Below are positions 7,905 through 21,205 of a stretch of DNA of 64,000 nucleotides, one piece after another. The stretch is from JBBPZA01 sp038330095 (GTDB taxonomy: Bacteria > Actinomycetota > Thermoleophilia > Solirubrobacterales > Solirubrobacteraceae), in contig JBBQNQ010000003.1 of assembly GCA_038330095.1 (NCBI GenBank), positions 1-64,000 on the forward strand, read 5' to 3'. The notes beneath the pieces were generated by a model, which saw nothing but the letters and a program-made list of their open reading frames with translations, made no database searches and had not been told where the DNA came from. The position numbers and the translations under genes were made by a program. The stretch's first letter is position 1, and every line of letters begins with the position of its first letter.

Positions 7905-9014
7905 CGGCCTACGTGCTCCTGGAGGACGGGACGCGCTGGGACGGCGAGGCCTGCGCGGCGCCGGGACCGGCGGTTGGCGAGATCGTCTTTACCACCGGGA
8001 TGTCGGGCTATCAGGAGTCGATGACCGATCCGAGCTTCGCCGGCCAGCTCATCACCTTCACCCAACCGCACGTCGGCAACTACGGCGCCTCGGCGGAGGC
8101 GATGGAGTCAGACCGGGCGCATGGACGGGCGGCGATCATGCGCTCGGCGGTCAACCGCGAGGACGCCGCGGGGGCGACGGCGGGGTGGCTGGACTGGCTG
8201 GCCGACAGTGGGGTGGCGGCCATCACCGGGGTCGACACCCGCGCCCTGGTCCGCCACATCCGCGAGCGCGGCGCGATGCGCGGCGGCGTCTTCCCGGGTG
8301 CGCTCGACGAGGGCCGCGCTCGCGAGCTGATCGAGGCCGAGCCACCCATGGAGGGGCGCGACCTCGCACGCGACGTTAGCCCGGGCGAGCCGATCGTCCT
8401 GGACCCGGACGCGCCCGGTCCGCGCGTGGTCGCGCTGGACACGGGGATCAAGGACTCCATCGTGCGCAACTGGCGCGAGCGCGGGGTGCGCCTGGAGCTG
8501 CATCCGTGCGGCGCCTCGGCCTCCGCTCTGCTGGCCCGCGAGCCCGACGCGATCTTCCTGGCCAACGGTCCCGGCGACCCGGCGGCGCTCGACCACGTCG
8601 TCGCGACGGTCCGCGGGCTCGTCGGCAAGGTGCCCGTGTACGGGATCTGCCTCGGCCATCTGCTGCTGTGCCGGGCGGTCGGCCTGGAGACCTACAAATT
8701 GCCCTTCGGGCACCGCGGCGCCAACCACCCGGTCAAGGACCTCGCCACCGGGCGCATCGACATCACCAGCCAGAACCACGGCTTTGCGGTCGTCGGCCCC
8801 GACGGCGAGGGAACGATCGCCGCCGACGAGCCCGTCCGCTGGGAGACCGACTTCGGCGTCGCCGAGCTCTCCCAGCTCAACCTCTACGACCGCACGGTCG
8901 AGGGGCTCGTGTTGCGCGACGTGCCCGGCGCCGCGGTGCAGTACCACCCCGAGGCAGGCCCGGGTCCCCACGACGCCAACCACCTCTTCGACGACTTCCT
9001 CGCGGAGATCGAGC

Positions 9015-9022
<8 letters not shown>
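7901..9022 (+). CDS. carA: Carbamoyl-phosphate synthase small (glutaminase) subunit
   Basis: A 373-residue subunit that hydrolyses glutamine and channels ammonia to CarB. N-terminal CPSase small-chain domain (~1-140; EIVFTTGMSGYQESMTDPS, then PHVGNYG) is followed by a class I glutamine amidotransferase domain (~170-370). That domain has the nucleophilic cysteine in VYGICLGHLL, the NGPGDPA oxyanion loop, and the HPE catalytic dyad in VQYHPEAGPGPHD. Length is typical. It starts at ATG 7901 overlapping the pyrC stop; the end overlaps the start of carB by 8 bases. Confidence 0.95.
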
Positions 9023-12118
<3,096 letters not shown>

Positions 12119-12122
<4 letters not shown>

Positions 12123-12901
12123 GCGATCGCCGCACGCTCGCGCCCTTCGGCCGCCGGGCGCTCGAGGTCGTCGAGGCACGCGACGTCGGCGCCTACCGCC
12201 TGCTCGCCGCCGCGGACCCGGAGGGGCCCGCACCCCGCCCCGGCCAGTTCTACATGCTCGCCGCCAGCGAGCGCTGGGGGGGAGGGGAGGACGAGCGCCC
12301 GTGGCTGCCCCGTGCGTTCTCCTTCCTGCGCGCAGGTGACGGCGTGCTCGAGTTCGTGCTCGAGGACGTCGGGCCGGGCACGGCGCGGCTGGCCGAGCTC
12401 GCGCCGGGCGACGGTCTGGAGGTGCTCGGGCCGCTCGGCGTCGGCTTCGCGGCCCCCGCGCGCGGGGGCCGCGCCGTCCTGTGCGGCGGGGGCATCGGCG
12501 TGGTGCCGCTCGCCGGTTGGGAGGACTGGCTTGACGGCACGGCCACCACGCTGCTCGGCTTCCGCGACGCGCACCACGCGCAGGCCGCGGCGCTGTTCGC
12601 CGCACCGCTGCTCGCGACCGATGACGGCAGCGCGGGCCACCACGGCCTGGTCACCGACCTCCTCGCGCGCGAGCTGGAGCCCGGCGTCACCGTCTACGCG
12701 TGCGGTCCGCCGCCGATGCTCGAGGCCGTGCGCGCCCTGTGCGCCTCGCGGGACGTGCCGGCCCAGCTTGCCCTGGAGACCGGGATGGCCTGCGGCTACG
12801 GCGCGTGCTTCGGTTGCGCGGTCGCGACGCGCGAGGGCTACGTGCGCCTGTGCCTGGAGGGGCCGGTGCTCGAAGCGGCCGCGCTCGAGGCGGTGACGTG
12901 A
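12119..12901 (+). CDS. pyrK: Dihydroorotate dehydrogenase electron-transfer subunit
   Basis: A 260-residue FAD and [2Fe-2S] protein that passes electrons from PyrD to NAD+. The ferredoxin-reductase-like FAD domain includes RAFSFLRAG (RxFS FAD motif), the NAD domain includes VLCGGGIGVVPL and VYACGPPPML, and the C-terminal cluster cysteines are in MACGYGACFGCAV and RLCLEG. This composition defines the class 1B (PyrD-PyrK heterotetramer) enzyme. Start GTG 12119 overlaps the carB stop; the end overlaps pyrD by GTGA. Mycobacteria instead place pyrF at this point and use a class 2 quinone-linked enzyme. Confidence 0.92.
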
Positions 12902-13794
12902 CCGAGTTCTGCGGGTTGGAGCTCGCGCATCCGGTGATCAACGGGTCGGGAACCTTCGACGCGATCGCCGCACGGCGCGTGTTCGGCGACGCGCTGGTCG
13001 AGCGCTTTCCGTTCGCCGCCTTCGTCTCCAAGACCGTGACGGCCGCGCCGCGCGCGGGCAACCCGCCGCCCCGGCTCTGGGAGACCGCCGCCGGGCTGAT
13101 CAACTCCATAGGCCTGCCCAACCGGGGGCTCGAGGGCTACCTCGCCCACGACCTGCCCGAGCTCGCGCGGCTCCCGGTTCCGCTGATCGTCAACGTGATG
13201 GGCTTCAGGAGCGAGGAGGTGGCCGCGCTGGTCGACGCCTTCGCGCGGCGCGCGGAGGTCGCGGCGCTGGAGCTCAACGTGTCCTGTCCCAACGTCGAGA
13301 CCGGGCTGATCATGGGTGCCGATCCCGCGGAGACCGCCCGCATGGTCGAGCGCGTGCGCCCGCTGACCGCCAAGCCGCTGATCGTCAAGCTCACCCCGAA
13401 CACGACGGACGTCGGCGCAGTGGCCGCAGCGGCCCAGGACGCCGGCGCCGACGCCGTGTCGCTGATCAACACCCTGCGCGGCATGGCCCTTCACCCCCGC
13501 GGCGACGGGTCTGCGTGGCTCGGTGGGCGCACGGGTGGCGTCTCGGGTCCCGCGGTGAGGGCGATCGCGCTGGCACAGGTCGCCGAGGTCGCCGCACGCG
13601 TACGGGTGCCGATCGTCGGAATGGGAGGGGTCCAGAACGGGGATCACGCACGTGATCTGCTGCGGGCCGGCGCAACTTTGGTCGCCGTCGGCACCGAGAG
13701 CTTCCGTGACCCGCTCGCCGGTGCCCGTATCGCTGCTCAGCTCGCCGGCGAAACCCCTGCCAGAAGCCAGGAAATTCCTGCAAACATCCGCTAA
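12898..13794 (+). CDS. pyrD: Dihydroorotate dehydrogenase, class 1B catalytic subunit
   Basis: A 298-residue FMN-dependent TIM-barrel enzyme oxidising dihydroorotate to orotate. The class 1 catalytic cysteine lies in ELNVSCPN; FMN and substrate motifs SGTFDA, KTVTAAPRAGNPPPR, GLPNRGLEGY, IVKLTPN and VGMGGVQNGDHA are intact. It starts at GTG 12898 overlapping the pyrK stop. No pyrF or pyrE follows; the operon appears to end here, since 105 non-coding bases with promoter features precede mihF. The last ~10 residues (ARSQEIPANIR) are not conserved. Confidence 0.94.
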   Translation: MTEFCGLELAHPVINGSGTFDAIAARRVFGDALVERFPFAAFVSKTVTAAPRAGNPPPRLWETAAGLINSIGLPNRGLEGYLAHDLPELARLPVPLIVNVMGFRSEEVAALVDAFARRAEVAALELNVSCPNVETGLIMGADPAETARMVERVRPLTAKPLIVKLTPNTTDVGAVAAAAQDAGADAVSLINTLRGMALHPRGDGSAWLGGRTGGVSGPAVRAIALAQVAEVAARVRVPIVGMGGVQNGDHARDLLRAGATLVAVGTESFRDPLAGARIAAQLAGETPARSQEIPANIR

Positions 13795-13820
13795 GGCGCG
13801 CGAACCAGTCCGCTGACAAT

Positions 13821-13889
13821 TCAACCTCAGGTTGAGGTCAAGCCGAATTGGCCCATAGCGCTTGCGCCTCAGTCTTGGATATGTAGACT
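13821..13889 (+). promoter_or_regulatory. mihF promoter with upstream palindromic operator candidate
   Basis: A perfect 15-base palindrome TCAACCTCAGGTTGA lies at 13821-13835. It overlaps a second inverted pair CCTCA/TGAGG (13825-13837). Downstream, TTGCGC (13862-13867) and TAGACT (13884-13889) form a -35/-10 pair with 16-base spacing; the -10 box ends 10 bases before the mihF ATG and there is no Shine-Dalgarno. The palindrome lies about 26 bases upstream of the -35, a position suited to an activator or an upstream repressor. The binding protein is unknown. Confidence 0.5.
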
Positions 13890-13899
13890 CGCCCCGGCG

Positions 13900-14241
13900 A
13901 TGCCCTCGGCGACGGACATGGAGATAAGACCCGCACACACCCCCGAGAGGTCGCTGGTTCAGCGGATGGACGCGCTCCAACGCGCCAACGCCATCCGGAC
14001 CCAGCGCGCGCAGCTCAAGCGCGACCTCAAGGCCGGCCGGCGCAACATCCACAAGCTGCTCCTCGACCCGCCGGAGTGGCTGGCCACGGCGAAGGTCTTC
14101 GACATGCTCCTCGCCGTTCCCAAGTACGGCCGCGTGAAGGTCAACAAGATTCTCGGGCAGTGCCGCATCTCGCCGAGCAAGACGATCGGCGGTCTCTCCG
14201 AGCGCCAGCGCTCAGAGCTCGTGGCGCAGCTGCGCCGCTGA
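13900..14241 (+). CDS. mihF: Mycobacterial-type integration host factor mIHF
   Basis: A 113-residue helical nucleoid protein of the actinobacterial mIHF family. The core ~residues 28-110 (RTQRAQLKRDLKAGRRN, VPKYGRVKVNKILGQCRI, LSERQRSELVAQLRR) matches the DNA-binding helix-two-turn-helix family that bends DNA and is essential in mycobacteria. Its position directly upstream of gmk and rpoZ is conserved in actinobacteria and supports the call. Start at ATG 13900; ATG 13918 is possible. No Shine-Dalgarno is seen, and the -10 box lies close by, so a leaderless message is likely. Confidence 0.9.
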   Translation: MPSATDMEIRPAHTPERSLVQRMDALQRANAIRTQRAQLKRDLKAGRRNIHKLLLDPPEWLATAKVFDMLLAVPKYGRVKVNKILGQCRISPSKTIGGLSERQRSELVAQLRR

Positions 14242-14843
14242 GCGCGGTCGTCGTCATCACCGGCCCGTCCGGGGTCGGAAAGGGGACGCTGATCCGTGGC
14301 CTGCGCGAACGTGTGCCCGCGCTCGCGCTCGCGCTCTCGGTTTCGGCCACGACGCGCCGACCGCGGGCCGGCGAGGTCGACGGCGTCGACTATCACTTCC
14401 TCTCCGACGCGGAGTTCGACCGGCGGCTGGAGGCGGGGGACTTCGTCGAGCACGCGAGCTACTCGGGCCGGCGCTACGGCACGCTTCGCTCAGAGCTCGA
14501 GCGCCGGCTGCGCGAGGGCGTGCCGATCGTCCTGGAGATCGAGGTACAGGGCGCGCGCCAGGTGCGCGAGGCGATGCCCGACGCCGTGCAGGTCTTCATC
14601 GCGCCGCCGTCGGTCGAGGCGCTGCGCGCGCGGCTGGTGGGCCGCGGAACCGACGACGCCGAGCAGGTGCAGGCGAGGCTTCGTACCGCCGAGCAGGAGC
14701 TGGCCGCTCGCGACGAGTTCCGCCACGTGGTGGTCAACGACCGCCTCGAGGACGCCGTGGACGAGCTCGTGCGGATCGTGCGCGAGGCCGTTGGTAACCT
14801 CAACGGTCCAGGGAACTCCTACGAAAGGCCTCCCGCACCGTGA
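14238..14843 (+). CDS. gmk: Guanylate kinase (no canonical start codon; CTG proposed)
   Basis: A ~201-residue guanylate kinase (GMP + ATP to GDP + ADP). P-loop GPSGVGKGT begins about 9 residues in; the GMP-binding stretch SATTRRPRAGEVDGVDYHF and lid region are intact. The N-terminal beta strand SAVVVITGPSG needs a start at or just before CTG 14238, which overlaps the mihF stop as CTGA. In this frame the nearest ATG/GTG/TTG upstream is GTG 14160, which would add 26 unconserved residues read from inside mihF. I therefore propose CTG with termination-reinitiation coupling. The end overlaps rpoZ by GTGA. Confidence 0.9.
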   Translation: MSAVVVITGPSGVGKGTLIRGLRERVPALALALSVSATTRRPRAGEVDGVDYHFLSDAEFDRRLEAGDFVEHASYSGRRYGTLRSELERRLREGVPIVLEIEVQGARQVREAMPDAVQVFIAPPSVEALRARLVGRGTDDAEQVQARLRTAEQELAARDEFRHVVVNDRLEDAVDELVRIVREAVGNLNGPGNSYERPPAP

Positions 14844-15067
14844 TCTCTCCGCGCATCGACCGGCTGCTCGACAACGTCGACTCCAACTACGCGAGCGTGA
14901 TCGTCTCCGCCAAGCGCGCGCGGCAGATCAACTCGTACTACCACAACCTCGGCGAGGGCACCTTCGACGAGTTCCCGCCCCCGATGATCGAGACCCGGTC
15001 CAAGAACTACCTCACGATCGCTCTCGAGGAAGTCGCGGCCGGGAAGCTGAAGTACCGCTACCGGTAA
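14840..15067 (+). CDS. rpoZ: RNA polymerase omega subunit
   Basis: A 75-residue omega subunit that helps fold and stabilise the beta' subunit of RNA polymerase. The conserved N-terminal helix ISPRIDRLL, the AKRARQIN motif and the KNYLTIALEEVAAGKL region are all present; length is normal for the family. It starts at GTG 14840 overlapping the gmk stop, and lies between gmk and coaBC as in most actinobacteria. Confidence 0.92.
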   Translation: MISPRIDRLLDNVDSNYASVIVSAKRARQINSYYHNLGEGTFDEFPPPMIETRSKNYLTIALEEVAAGKLKYRYR

Positions 15068-15091
15068 GCGGCTCAGTAAGGGGTCAGGCCC

Positions 15092-16347
15092 ATGGCGCGC
15101 CTGCTCCTCGGTGTAAGCGGCGGCATCGCCGCCTACAAGGCGCTCGAGCTCGCGCGGCTGGCCACCAAGGCCGGCCACTCGGTGCGGGTCATCCAGACGG
15201 AGGCGAGCCTGCGCTTCGTCGGCGCCGCCTCCTTCGAGGGCGTCACCGGTGCGCCGGTGCTCGTCGACCAGTGGGCGCGCGACCCGGCGCGCGGCGTCTT
15301 TCCCGACCAGCCGGCGCCCGATCACGATCCGATCGGCCACCTCGAGATCGTCGCCAACGCTGACGTGCTGCTGGTCGCGCCGGCCTCGGCCAACACGCTC
15401 GCCAAGCTCGCCCACGGCCTCGCCGACAACCTGCTCACCACCGCGGCGCTCGCCGCGGCCTGCCCCGTCGCCGTCGCCCCCGCGATGAACCACCACATGC
15501 TCACTCACGCGGCGACGCAGGCGAACCTTGCTGTCCTGCGCGAGCGCGGCGTCACCGTCCTTGACCCGGGCTCGGGCGCGCTCGCCTCCCGGGGGGAGTG
15601 GGGAAGGGGCCGCCTGCCCGAGCCCGCCGAGCTGCTCGCCGCCGTCGAGGCCCTGGCACCCGCCGGCGCGCCGCGCTCGATGGATGGGCTGGAGGTGCTG
15701 GTGACCGCCGGCGGCACACGCGAGCCGATCGACAGCGTCCGCTACGTCGGCAACCGCTCCTCCGGCCGGATGGGGTTCGCGCTGGCCGACGAGGCCGCCC
15801 GGCGCGGGGCGCGGGTCACCCTCGTCGCCGCCAACGTCGCGCTGCCCACGAACCCGCGAGTGCGCTACGTCCACGTGCAGACCGCCGCGCAGCTGCGCGA
15901 CGCGTGCACCGCCGCGTTCGCGCCGTGCGACGTGCTGCTGATGGCCGCGGCGGTGGCCGACTACCGGCCGGTCGCGGGCGGCGTCGACACCAAGCTCAAG
16001 AAGGAGCACGCGGAGCGGCTGTCGCTCGAGCTCGAGCGCACGGACGACGTTCTCGCCGCCCTGTCGGCGCAGCGCCGGCCGGGCCAGGTCCTCGTGGGCT
16101 TCGCGGCCGAGCACGGCGACGGCGCCGTCGCCTACGGGCGCGCCAAGCTCGAGGGTAAGGGCCTCGACCTCGTCGTGGTCAACGACATCGCCCGGCCGGA
16201 CATCGGCTTCGAGACCGAGGACAACGAGGTCACGCTCGTCGGGCGGGCCGGCGAGCAGCAGGTGGCGCTCGCCTCCAAGCCCGAGGTCGCCGTCGCGATC
16301 CTCGACGAGGTTGAGCGCCTGCGGGCGGCGAGCGGGGCGCCGGCCTG

Positions 16348-16348
<1 letters not shown>
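15092..16348 (+). CDS. coaBC: Bifunctional phosphopantothenoylcysteine decarboxylase / phosphopantothenate-cysteine ligase
   Basis: A 418-residue two-domain coenzyme A enzyme. The N-terminal CoaC half (~1-185) is an FMN flavoprotein with VSGGIAAYKALELAR, the catalytic histidine in PIGHLEI and the PAMN motif. The C-terminal CoaB half (~195-415) activates phosphopantothenate with CTP and adds cysteine: VTAGGTREPIDSVRYVGNRS, AAAVADYRP, KLKKE. The CoaC flap usually written LACGxxGxGR reads LASRGEWGRGR, so the flap cysteine is absent; from memory the mycobacterial enzyme also lacks it, so this may be the actinobacterial norm. Start ATG 15092 after a 24-base gap from rpoZ with AAGGGG upstream. Confidence 0.93.
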
Positions 16349-17319
<971 letters not shown>

Positions 17320-17344
17320 TGTCCGCGGGCGCCGCCTTTCGCTG

Positions 17345-18427
17345 ATGCGCCCGGCGGCCGGCACGCTCGCCCTCGGCGCGGTGCTCGGCCTCACGGGCTA
17401 TCTGCTGGACGCCGAGCCGCTGCTCGTCGCCGGCGCGGGCCTGACGGTGCTCGCCGCCGCGAGCAGCATCTGGGTGGCGCTCGCGATCCGCGGGGCGGGC
17501 GTCGAGCGCACCGTGGCCGAGCGCCGGGTGCTCGAGGAGGAGCCGCTCTCGGTTCGCATCACCGCGCGCGCCGGCGCGCTTCGGTGGCCGGGGGGCGAGG
17601 TGCACGACACGCTTCTGGGCGAGCCGGCGCCGCTGCGGCCACTGAGACGAGCGGCCAACGTGCGCGTCGTCGCGCGCTTCGCACGGCGCGGGGAGCGCGA
17701 GCTTCCGGCCTCCGTGCTGGTGGTGCGCGATCCGCTCGGGCTCGCCACGCGCACGGTGTCGGCTCGTGAGGCCGCACGGGTGCTCGTGCTTCCGCGGACG
17801 TTCCCCGTCCGCGCCGCAGGCGGGGGCGCCGGCGTGGGGCGCGCCGCGGGCGCTCAGGCGCTGCAGGCGGGCGCCGTGCGCACGGAGTTCGACGGCCTGC
17901 GTCCCTACCGCGAGGGAACGCCCGCTGCGCGGATCCACTGGCCGGCGCTCGCCCGCGGCGCGGGCCTGCTCGAGCGCCACCTGCGCCCCGACGCCGACGC
18001 CCGGCCGCTGGTCATCCTCGACGCGCGCGCGCCCGCGAGCGAGGAGGCGCTCGATGCAGCCGTGCGCGCTGCGGCGTCGCTGGTCCTCGAGCTCGCGCGC
18101 GCAGGTGGGTGCGCGCTCTTGCTGCCGGGTGAGCGCCGTCCGCGCACCGTCGACTCGGACCTCGCGGCCTGGCCTGGGCTGCACGCGCGGCTGGCTCTCG
18201 TGGCGTCCGGTCCGGCGCCGTCCGTGGCGGCCCTGGGCACGAGGCGAGGCCCCGTCCTCTACGTTGCTGCGCGACCGCTCAGTCGAACGCCCCCGGCAGC
18301 GGCGCACAGCGCCGGCGGGCGGCTCGCCCTGGTCGTCCCCGAGCGGCTGGCGGGCCGCCCGGCGGCGTTCACTGTCGCCGGCTGCCACGGTTACGTGGCC
18401 CGGCACGCCGGGCGGGCGGTCGCGTGA
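17345..18427 (+). CDS. DUF58 domain protein
   Basis: A 360-residue protein with two N-terminal hydrophobic segments (~5-45, TLALGAVLGLTGYLLDAEPL, then GAGLTVLAAASSIWVALAI) and a cytoplasmic DUF58 domain. The DUF58 signature DGLRPYREGTPAARIHW, followed by LARGAGLLERHL and a vWA-like LVILDARAP strand, is clear. DUF58 proteins pair with MoxR ATPases, and a MoxR gene is the immediate upstream neighbour. The start ATG 17345 lies 25 bases after the MoxR stop. Overlaps the transglutaminase gene by GTGA. Biochemical role unknown. Confidence 0.85.
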   Translation: MRPAAGTLALGAVLGLTGYLLDAEPLLVAGAGLTVLAAASSIWVALAIRGAGVERTVAERRVLEEEPLSVRITARAGALRWPGGEVHDTLLGEPAPLRPLRRAANVRVVARFARRGERELPASVLVVRDPLGLATRTVSAREAARVLVLPRTFPVRAAGGGAGVGRAAGAQALQAGAVRTEFDGLRPYREGTPAARIHWPALARGAGLLERHLRPDADARPLVILDARAPASEEALDAAVRAAASLVLELARAGGCALLLPGERRPRTVDSDLAAWPGLHARLALVASGPAPSVAALGTRRGPVLYVAARPLSRTPPAAAHSAGGRLALVVPERLAGRPAAFTVAGCHGYVARHAGRAVA

Positions 18428-20703
18428 GCGCGGGGACGCTGGCCCCGCCCGGCGAGCGCCCGGTTAGGCGCTCCGCCCTCGGGCGGCCCGCGAGCCGCCC
18501 GCTGCTCGCTGTCCTTCCCGCGCGTCTGCTCGCCACCGCGGCGCTCGGAGCGTTCGGCGCGCTGCACTGGGCGCGCCAGCTCGACCCGGCGCCCGGCGCC
18601 CGGCTGCTCGCGATGCTCGCTCTGTCCCTCGCCGCCGGCCTGGTCGTCCGGGTCATGGCTGCCCTCCCGCGGGCGTCGCGCGTGCCCGCCGGCGCGGTCG
18701 TGGCGGTCGCGCTCCTGGTCTGCAGCCTGCTCCTGGCGGGAATCCCCGCGCAGCTTCTCGAGCCCTCGGGTTGGGGCGAGGTGACGTCGCAGGTCTCGGG
18801 CGCGCTGTCGGCCATGCCGGCGATCACCGTGCCCTACAGGGGCGTGGACGAGTGGATTCGCTGGGCGATCCTGCTCGGCGCCACGCTGCTGCTCGCGGTG
18901 GGGGCGGTCGCCGCCCTCTGGCCCGGCGGGGGGGCACGTAGCCGCGCCGCCGCGCTCCTCGCCCTGGGCCTGCTGTACGTCGTGCCGGCGATCGAGTCCG
19001 ACCTTCCCGGCCGGTTCGGACGCGGGCTGGCCTTCGGTGCCCTGCTCGCCGCCTTCCTGCTCCTCGAGCGTGTGCAGAGGAGAAACGCCGGGCCCGCCGC
19101 GGCGGGCGTCGCCGTCGCGCTGGTCGCCGGCCTGCTCGTCGCCCTGGCTCTCGACCGCGAGCGCGCGCCGCTGGACTACGAGCGCATCGCGTCCTCGCTC
19201 GAGCAGCGCAGCGACCCGAGCTTTGACTGGGACCACAGCTACGGCCCCATCACCTGGCCGCGCGACGGGCGGGAGGTCCTCCGGGTGCGCGCGCAGCGGC
19301 CGGCGTACTGGAAGGCCGAGAACCTCGACGGCTTCGACGGGCTGCGCTGGGTGCGCACCCGGCTCGTGGGCAGCCCGTCCGCCGACGCCGCGCTGCCCGA
19401 GCCCGCGCGCCGGCGCGCGGCCTGGCTGCAGACCGTCCGCGTGCGGATCACCGGGATGCGCACCGGCCAGTTCGTGGGCGCCGGCACGACGCTCTACGTC
19501 TCGCGCTCGCCGCGTGAGGCGCTTCAATCCGGCAGCCCGGGGACCTACGTCGTGGGCGGCGAGCTCAAGCGCGGCGACGCGTACGAGGCGCGCGTCTATG
19601 TCCCGAACCCCTCCGCGGAGGAGCTCGCGAGGGCCGGCGAGCAGTACCCCGCCGCGATGAGGTCATACCTGACCCTCGACCTGCCGGATCCGGCTGACGC
19701 CATGGGGCCCGAGATACCGGTGAGCTATCCGTTCTTCGGCGAGCGCGCGCGGCCGCTCGCACTCGAGCCCAGCGGCCTGCCCACGCGCAGCGGCGGGCGG
19801 ATCACCGCGGCCTCGGTCTACGGGCGCAGCTACGCGCTGGCACGCCGGCTGCGCGCCGGCGCGTCGAACCCCTACGACTACGTGCGCGCCATCGAGGGGT
19901 ACCTGGGCAGCGGCTTCCGCTACACCGAGGCGCCGCCGACGCGGCCGGTGCCCCTGGAGAGCTTCCTCTTCCGCGACCGGGCGGGCTACTGCCAGCAGTT
20001 CTCGGGGGCGATGGCGCTGCTGCTGCGCCTGGGCGGCGTGCCGGCACGGGTGGCGACCGGCTTTGCGCCCGGAACGCTTGACCGCCGGCGCGGCGAGTAC
20101 GTGGTTCGCGACCTCGACGCGCACTCGTGGGTCGAGGCGTGGTTCCCGGGCTACGGCTGGGTGCCCTTCGACCCGACGCCCTCGGTGGCGCCGGCCGCGT
20201 CGCAGGCGCCCCCGGCGCAGACGCCCTCTGCGGCCGCGCCCCCGCGGGGCGACACGCCCGAGAGCGGAGGGCCTGCGCCGGGCTCGCACGCGGCAGGTCG
20301 CGGCGGCGGGAGCGGCCCCTGGCTGCTGGGAGGCGCCGCGCTCCTCCTCGCGCTGGCCGGCGCGGGAGGGTTCGCGTTCGTGCGCTCCCAGCGCTGTCCG
20401 ACCGCTGCGGACCCGCTGGTGGCCGAGCTCGAGCGTGCGCTGGAGCGCACGGGCCGCCCGGCCGCGCCCGGGACGACGCTTCGCGAGCTCGAGGCCCGCT
20501 TCGCCGGTAGCCCGCAGGCCGCGGGGTACCTGCGCGCGGTCCGCGAGGCGCGTTACCGAGGCCGCGGGGAGGGGCCGACCTCCGCCCAGCGCGGCGGCCT
20601 TCGGCGCGAGCTGGCGAGCGGTCTGGGCCCGGCTGGACGCCTGCGCGCGCTGCTCGCGCTGCCGCCCCGCCGGGGCGGCAGATCGGTTCGACCCGCCCCC
20701 TAG
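18424..20703 (+). CDS. Membrane transglutaminase-like protein (TgpA/DUF3488 type)
   Basis: A 759-residue membrane protein. About six transmembrane helices fill residues ~25-240 (DUF3488-like). The large extracytoplasmic part contains a transglutaminase-like core with C523 in RAGYCQQFSGAMALL, H567 in DLDAHSWVEAW and D583 in VPFDPTPS, the expected papain-like triad. A Pro/Ala-rich linker and a further transmembrane helix (~637-660, WLLGGAALLLALAGAGGFAFV) lead to a cytoplasmic tail similar to DUF4129. It is the third member of the MoxR-DUF58-transglutaminase cluster; the substrate is likely a cell-envelope protein or peptide, but unknown. Confidence 0.88.
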   Translation: MSAGTLAPPGERPVRRSALGRPASRPLLAVLPARLLATAALGAFGALHWARQLDPAPGARLLAMLALSLAAGLVVRVMAALPRASRVPAGAVVAVALLVCSLLLAGIPAQLLEPSGWGEVTSQVSGALSAMPAITVPYRGVDEWIRWAILLGATLLLAVGAVAALWPGGGARSRAAALLALGLLYVVPAIESDLPGRFGRGLAFGALLAAFLLLERVQRRNAGPAAAGVAVALVAGLLVALALDRERAPLDYERIASSLEQRSDPSFDWDHSYGPITWPRDGREVLRVRAQRPAYWKAENLDGFDGLRWVRTRLVGSPSADAALPEPARRRAAWLQTVRVRITGMRTGQFVGAGTTLYVSRSPREALQSGSPGTYVVGGELKRGDAYEARVYVPNPSAEELARAGEQYPAAMRSYLTLDLPDPADAMGPEIPVSYPFFGERARPLALEPSGLPTRSGGRITAASVYGRSYALARRLRAGASNPYDYVRAIEGYLGSGFRYTEAPPTRPVPLESFLFRDRAGYCQQFSGAMALLLRLGGVPARVATGFAPGTLDRRRGEYVVRDLDAHSWVEAWFPGYGWVPFDPTPSVAPAASQAPPAQTPSAAAPPRGDTPESGGPAPGSHAAGRGGGSGPWLLGGAALLLALAGAGGFAFVRSQRCPTAADPLVAELERALERTGRPAAPGTTLRELEARFAGSPQAAGYLRAVREARYRGRGEGPTSAQRGGLRRELASGLGPAGRLRALLALPPRRGGRSVRPAP

Positions 20704-20713
20704 ACTCAACGCG

Positions 20714-21076
20714 ATGGACAGCGTCTACGACCTCTTCCGCCGCGGCACGCGGCTGCTCGAGCAGGGCGATCACCACGCGGCCACAGTGCCTCTCGCGCGC
20801 GCGCGCGACCTGGAGCCCGACAAGACCTCGATCCGCGAGGCGCTCGGCCGCGCCCTCTTCCACACCGGCCGCTACACCGAGGCGGCCGTCGAGTTCGAGG
20901 CCGTTGTCGATCGCGCGCCGACCAACGACTTCGCCCTGTTCTGCCTGGGCCGCTCCCTGCAGCAGCTCGGCCGGCACTCCGAGGCCCGCAAGCCGCTGGC
21001 CCTCGCCGCCTGCCTGCGCCCCGAGCGCGGAGACTACAAGCTCTACCGCGACAGGTCGCGGGCGCGGGCGGCGTAG
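20714..21076 (+). CDS. Small TPR-repeat protein
   Basis: A 120-residue, all-helical cytoplasmic protein with about three tetratricopeptide repeats. Visible repeats are ~1-34 (GTRLLEQGDHHAATVPLARARDLEP), ~36-69 (LGRALFHTGRYTEAAVEFEAVVDRAP) and ~70-103 (LGRSLQQLGRHSEARKPL). TPRs mediate protein-protein contacts; the partner is unknown. Start ATG 20714 with TAGACT at 20701-20706, only 7 bases upstream, and no Shine-Dalgarno, so its own leaderless transcript is likely even though it lies just behind the transglutaminase gene. Confidence 0.8.
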   Translation: MDSVYDLFRRGTRLLEQGDHHAATVPLARARDLEPDKTSIREALGRALFHTGRYTEAAVEFEAVVDRAPTNDFALFCLGRSLQQLGRHSEARKPLALAACLRPERGDYKLYRDRSRARAA

Positions 21077-21205
21077 GGGCTGCCGCGCGGCGCCGCGCGG
21101 AGCTCCGTTCGTGCCGGGTCGGAGATAACTCGTCGCAGAACGGCGCTGCGGGGGAACGCGACCCCCTCCCTCTCCCTCGTCGATGCCGTTCGACACGCAA
21201 CGCGC

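Noticed and set aside
15505..15720. Loss of the CoaC flap cysteine as evidence of an inactive CoaBC
   Set aside because: As far as I recall the mycobacterial CoaBC also departs from LACGxxGxGR, and the histidine, PAMN and CoaB motifs are intact, so it is probably a lineage feature.
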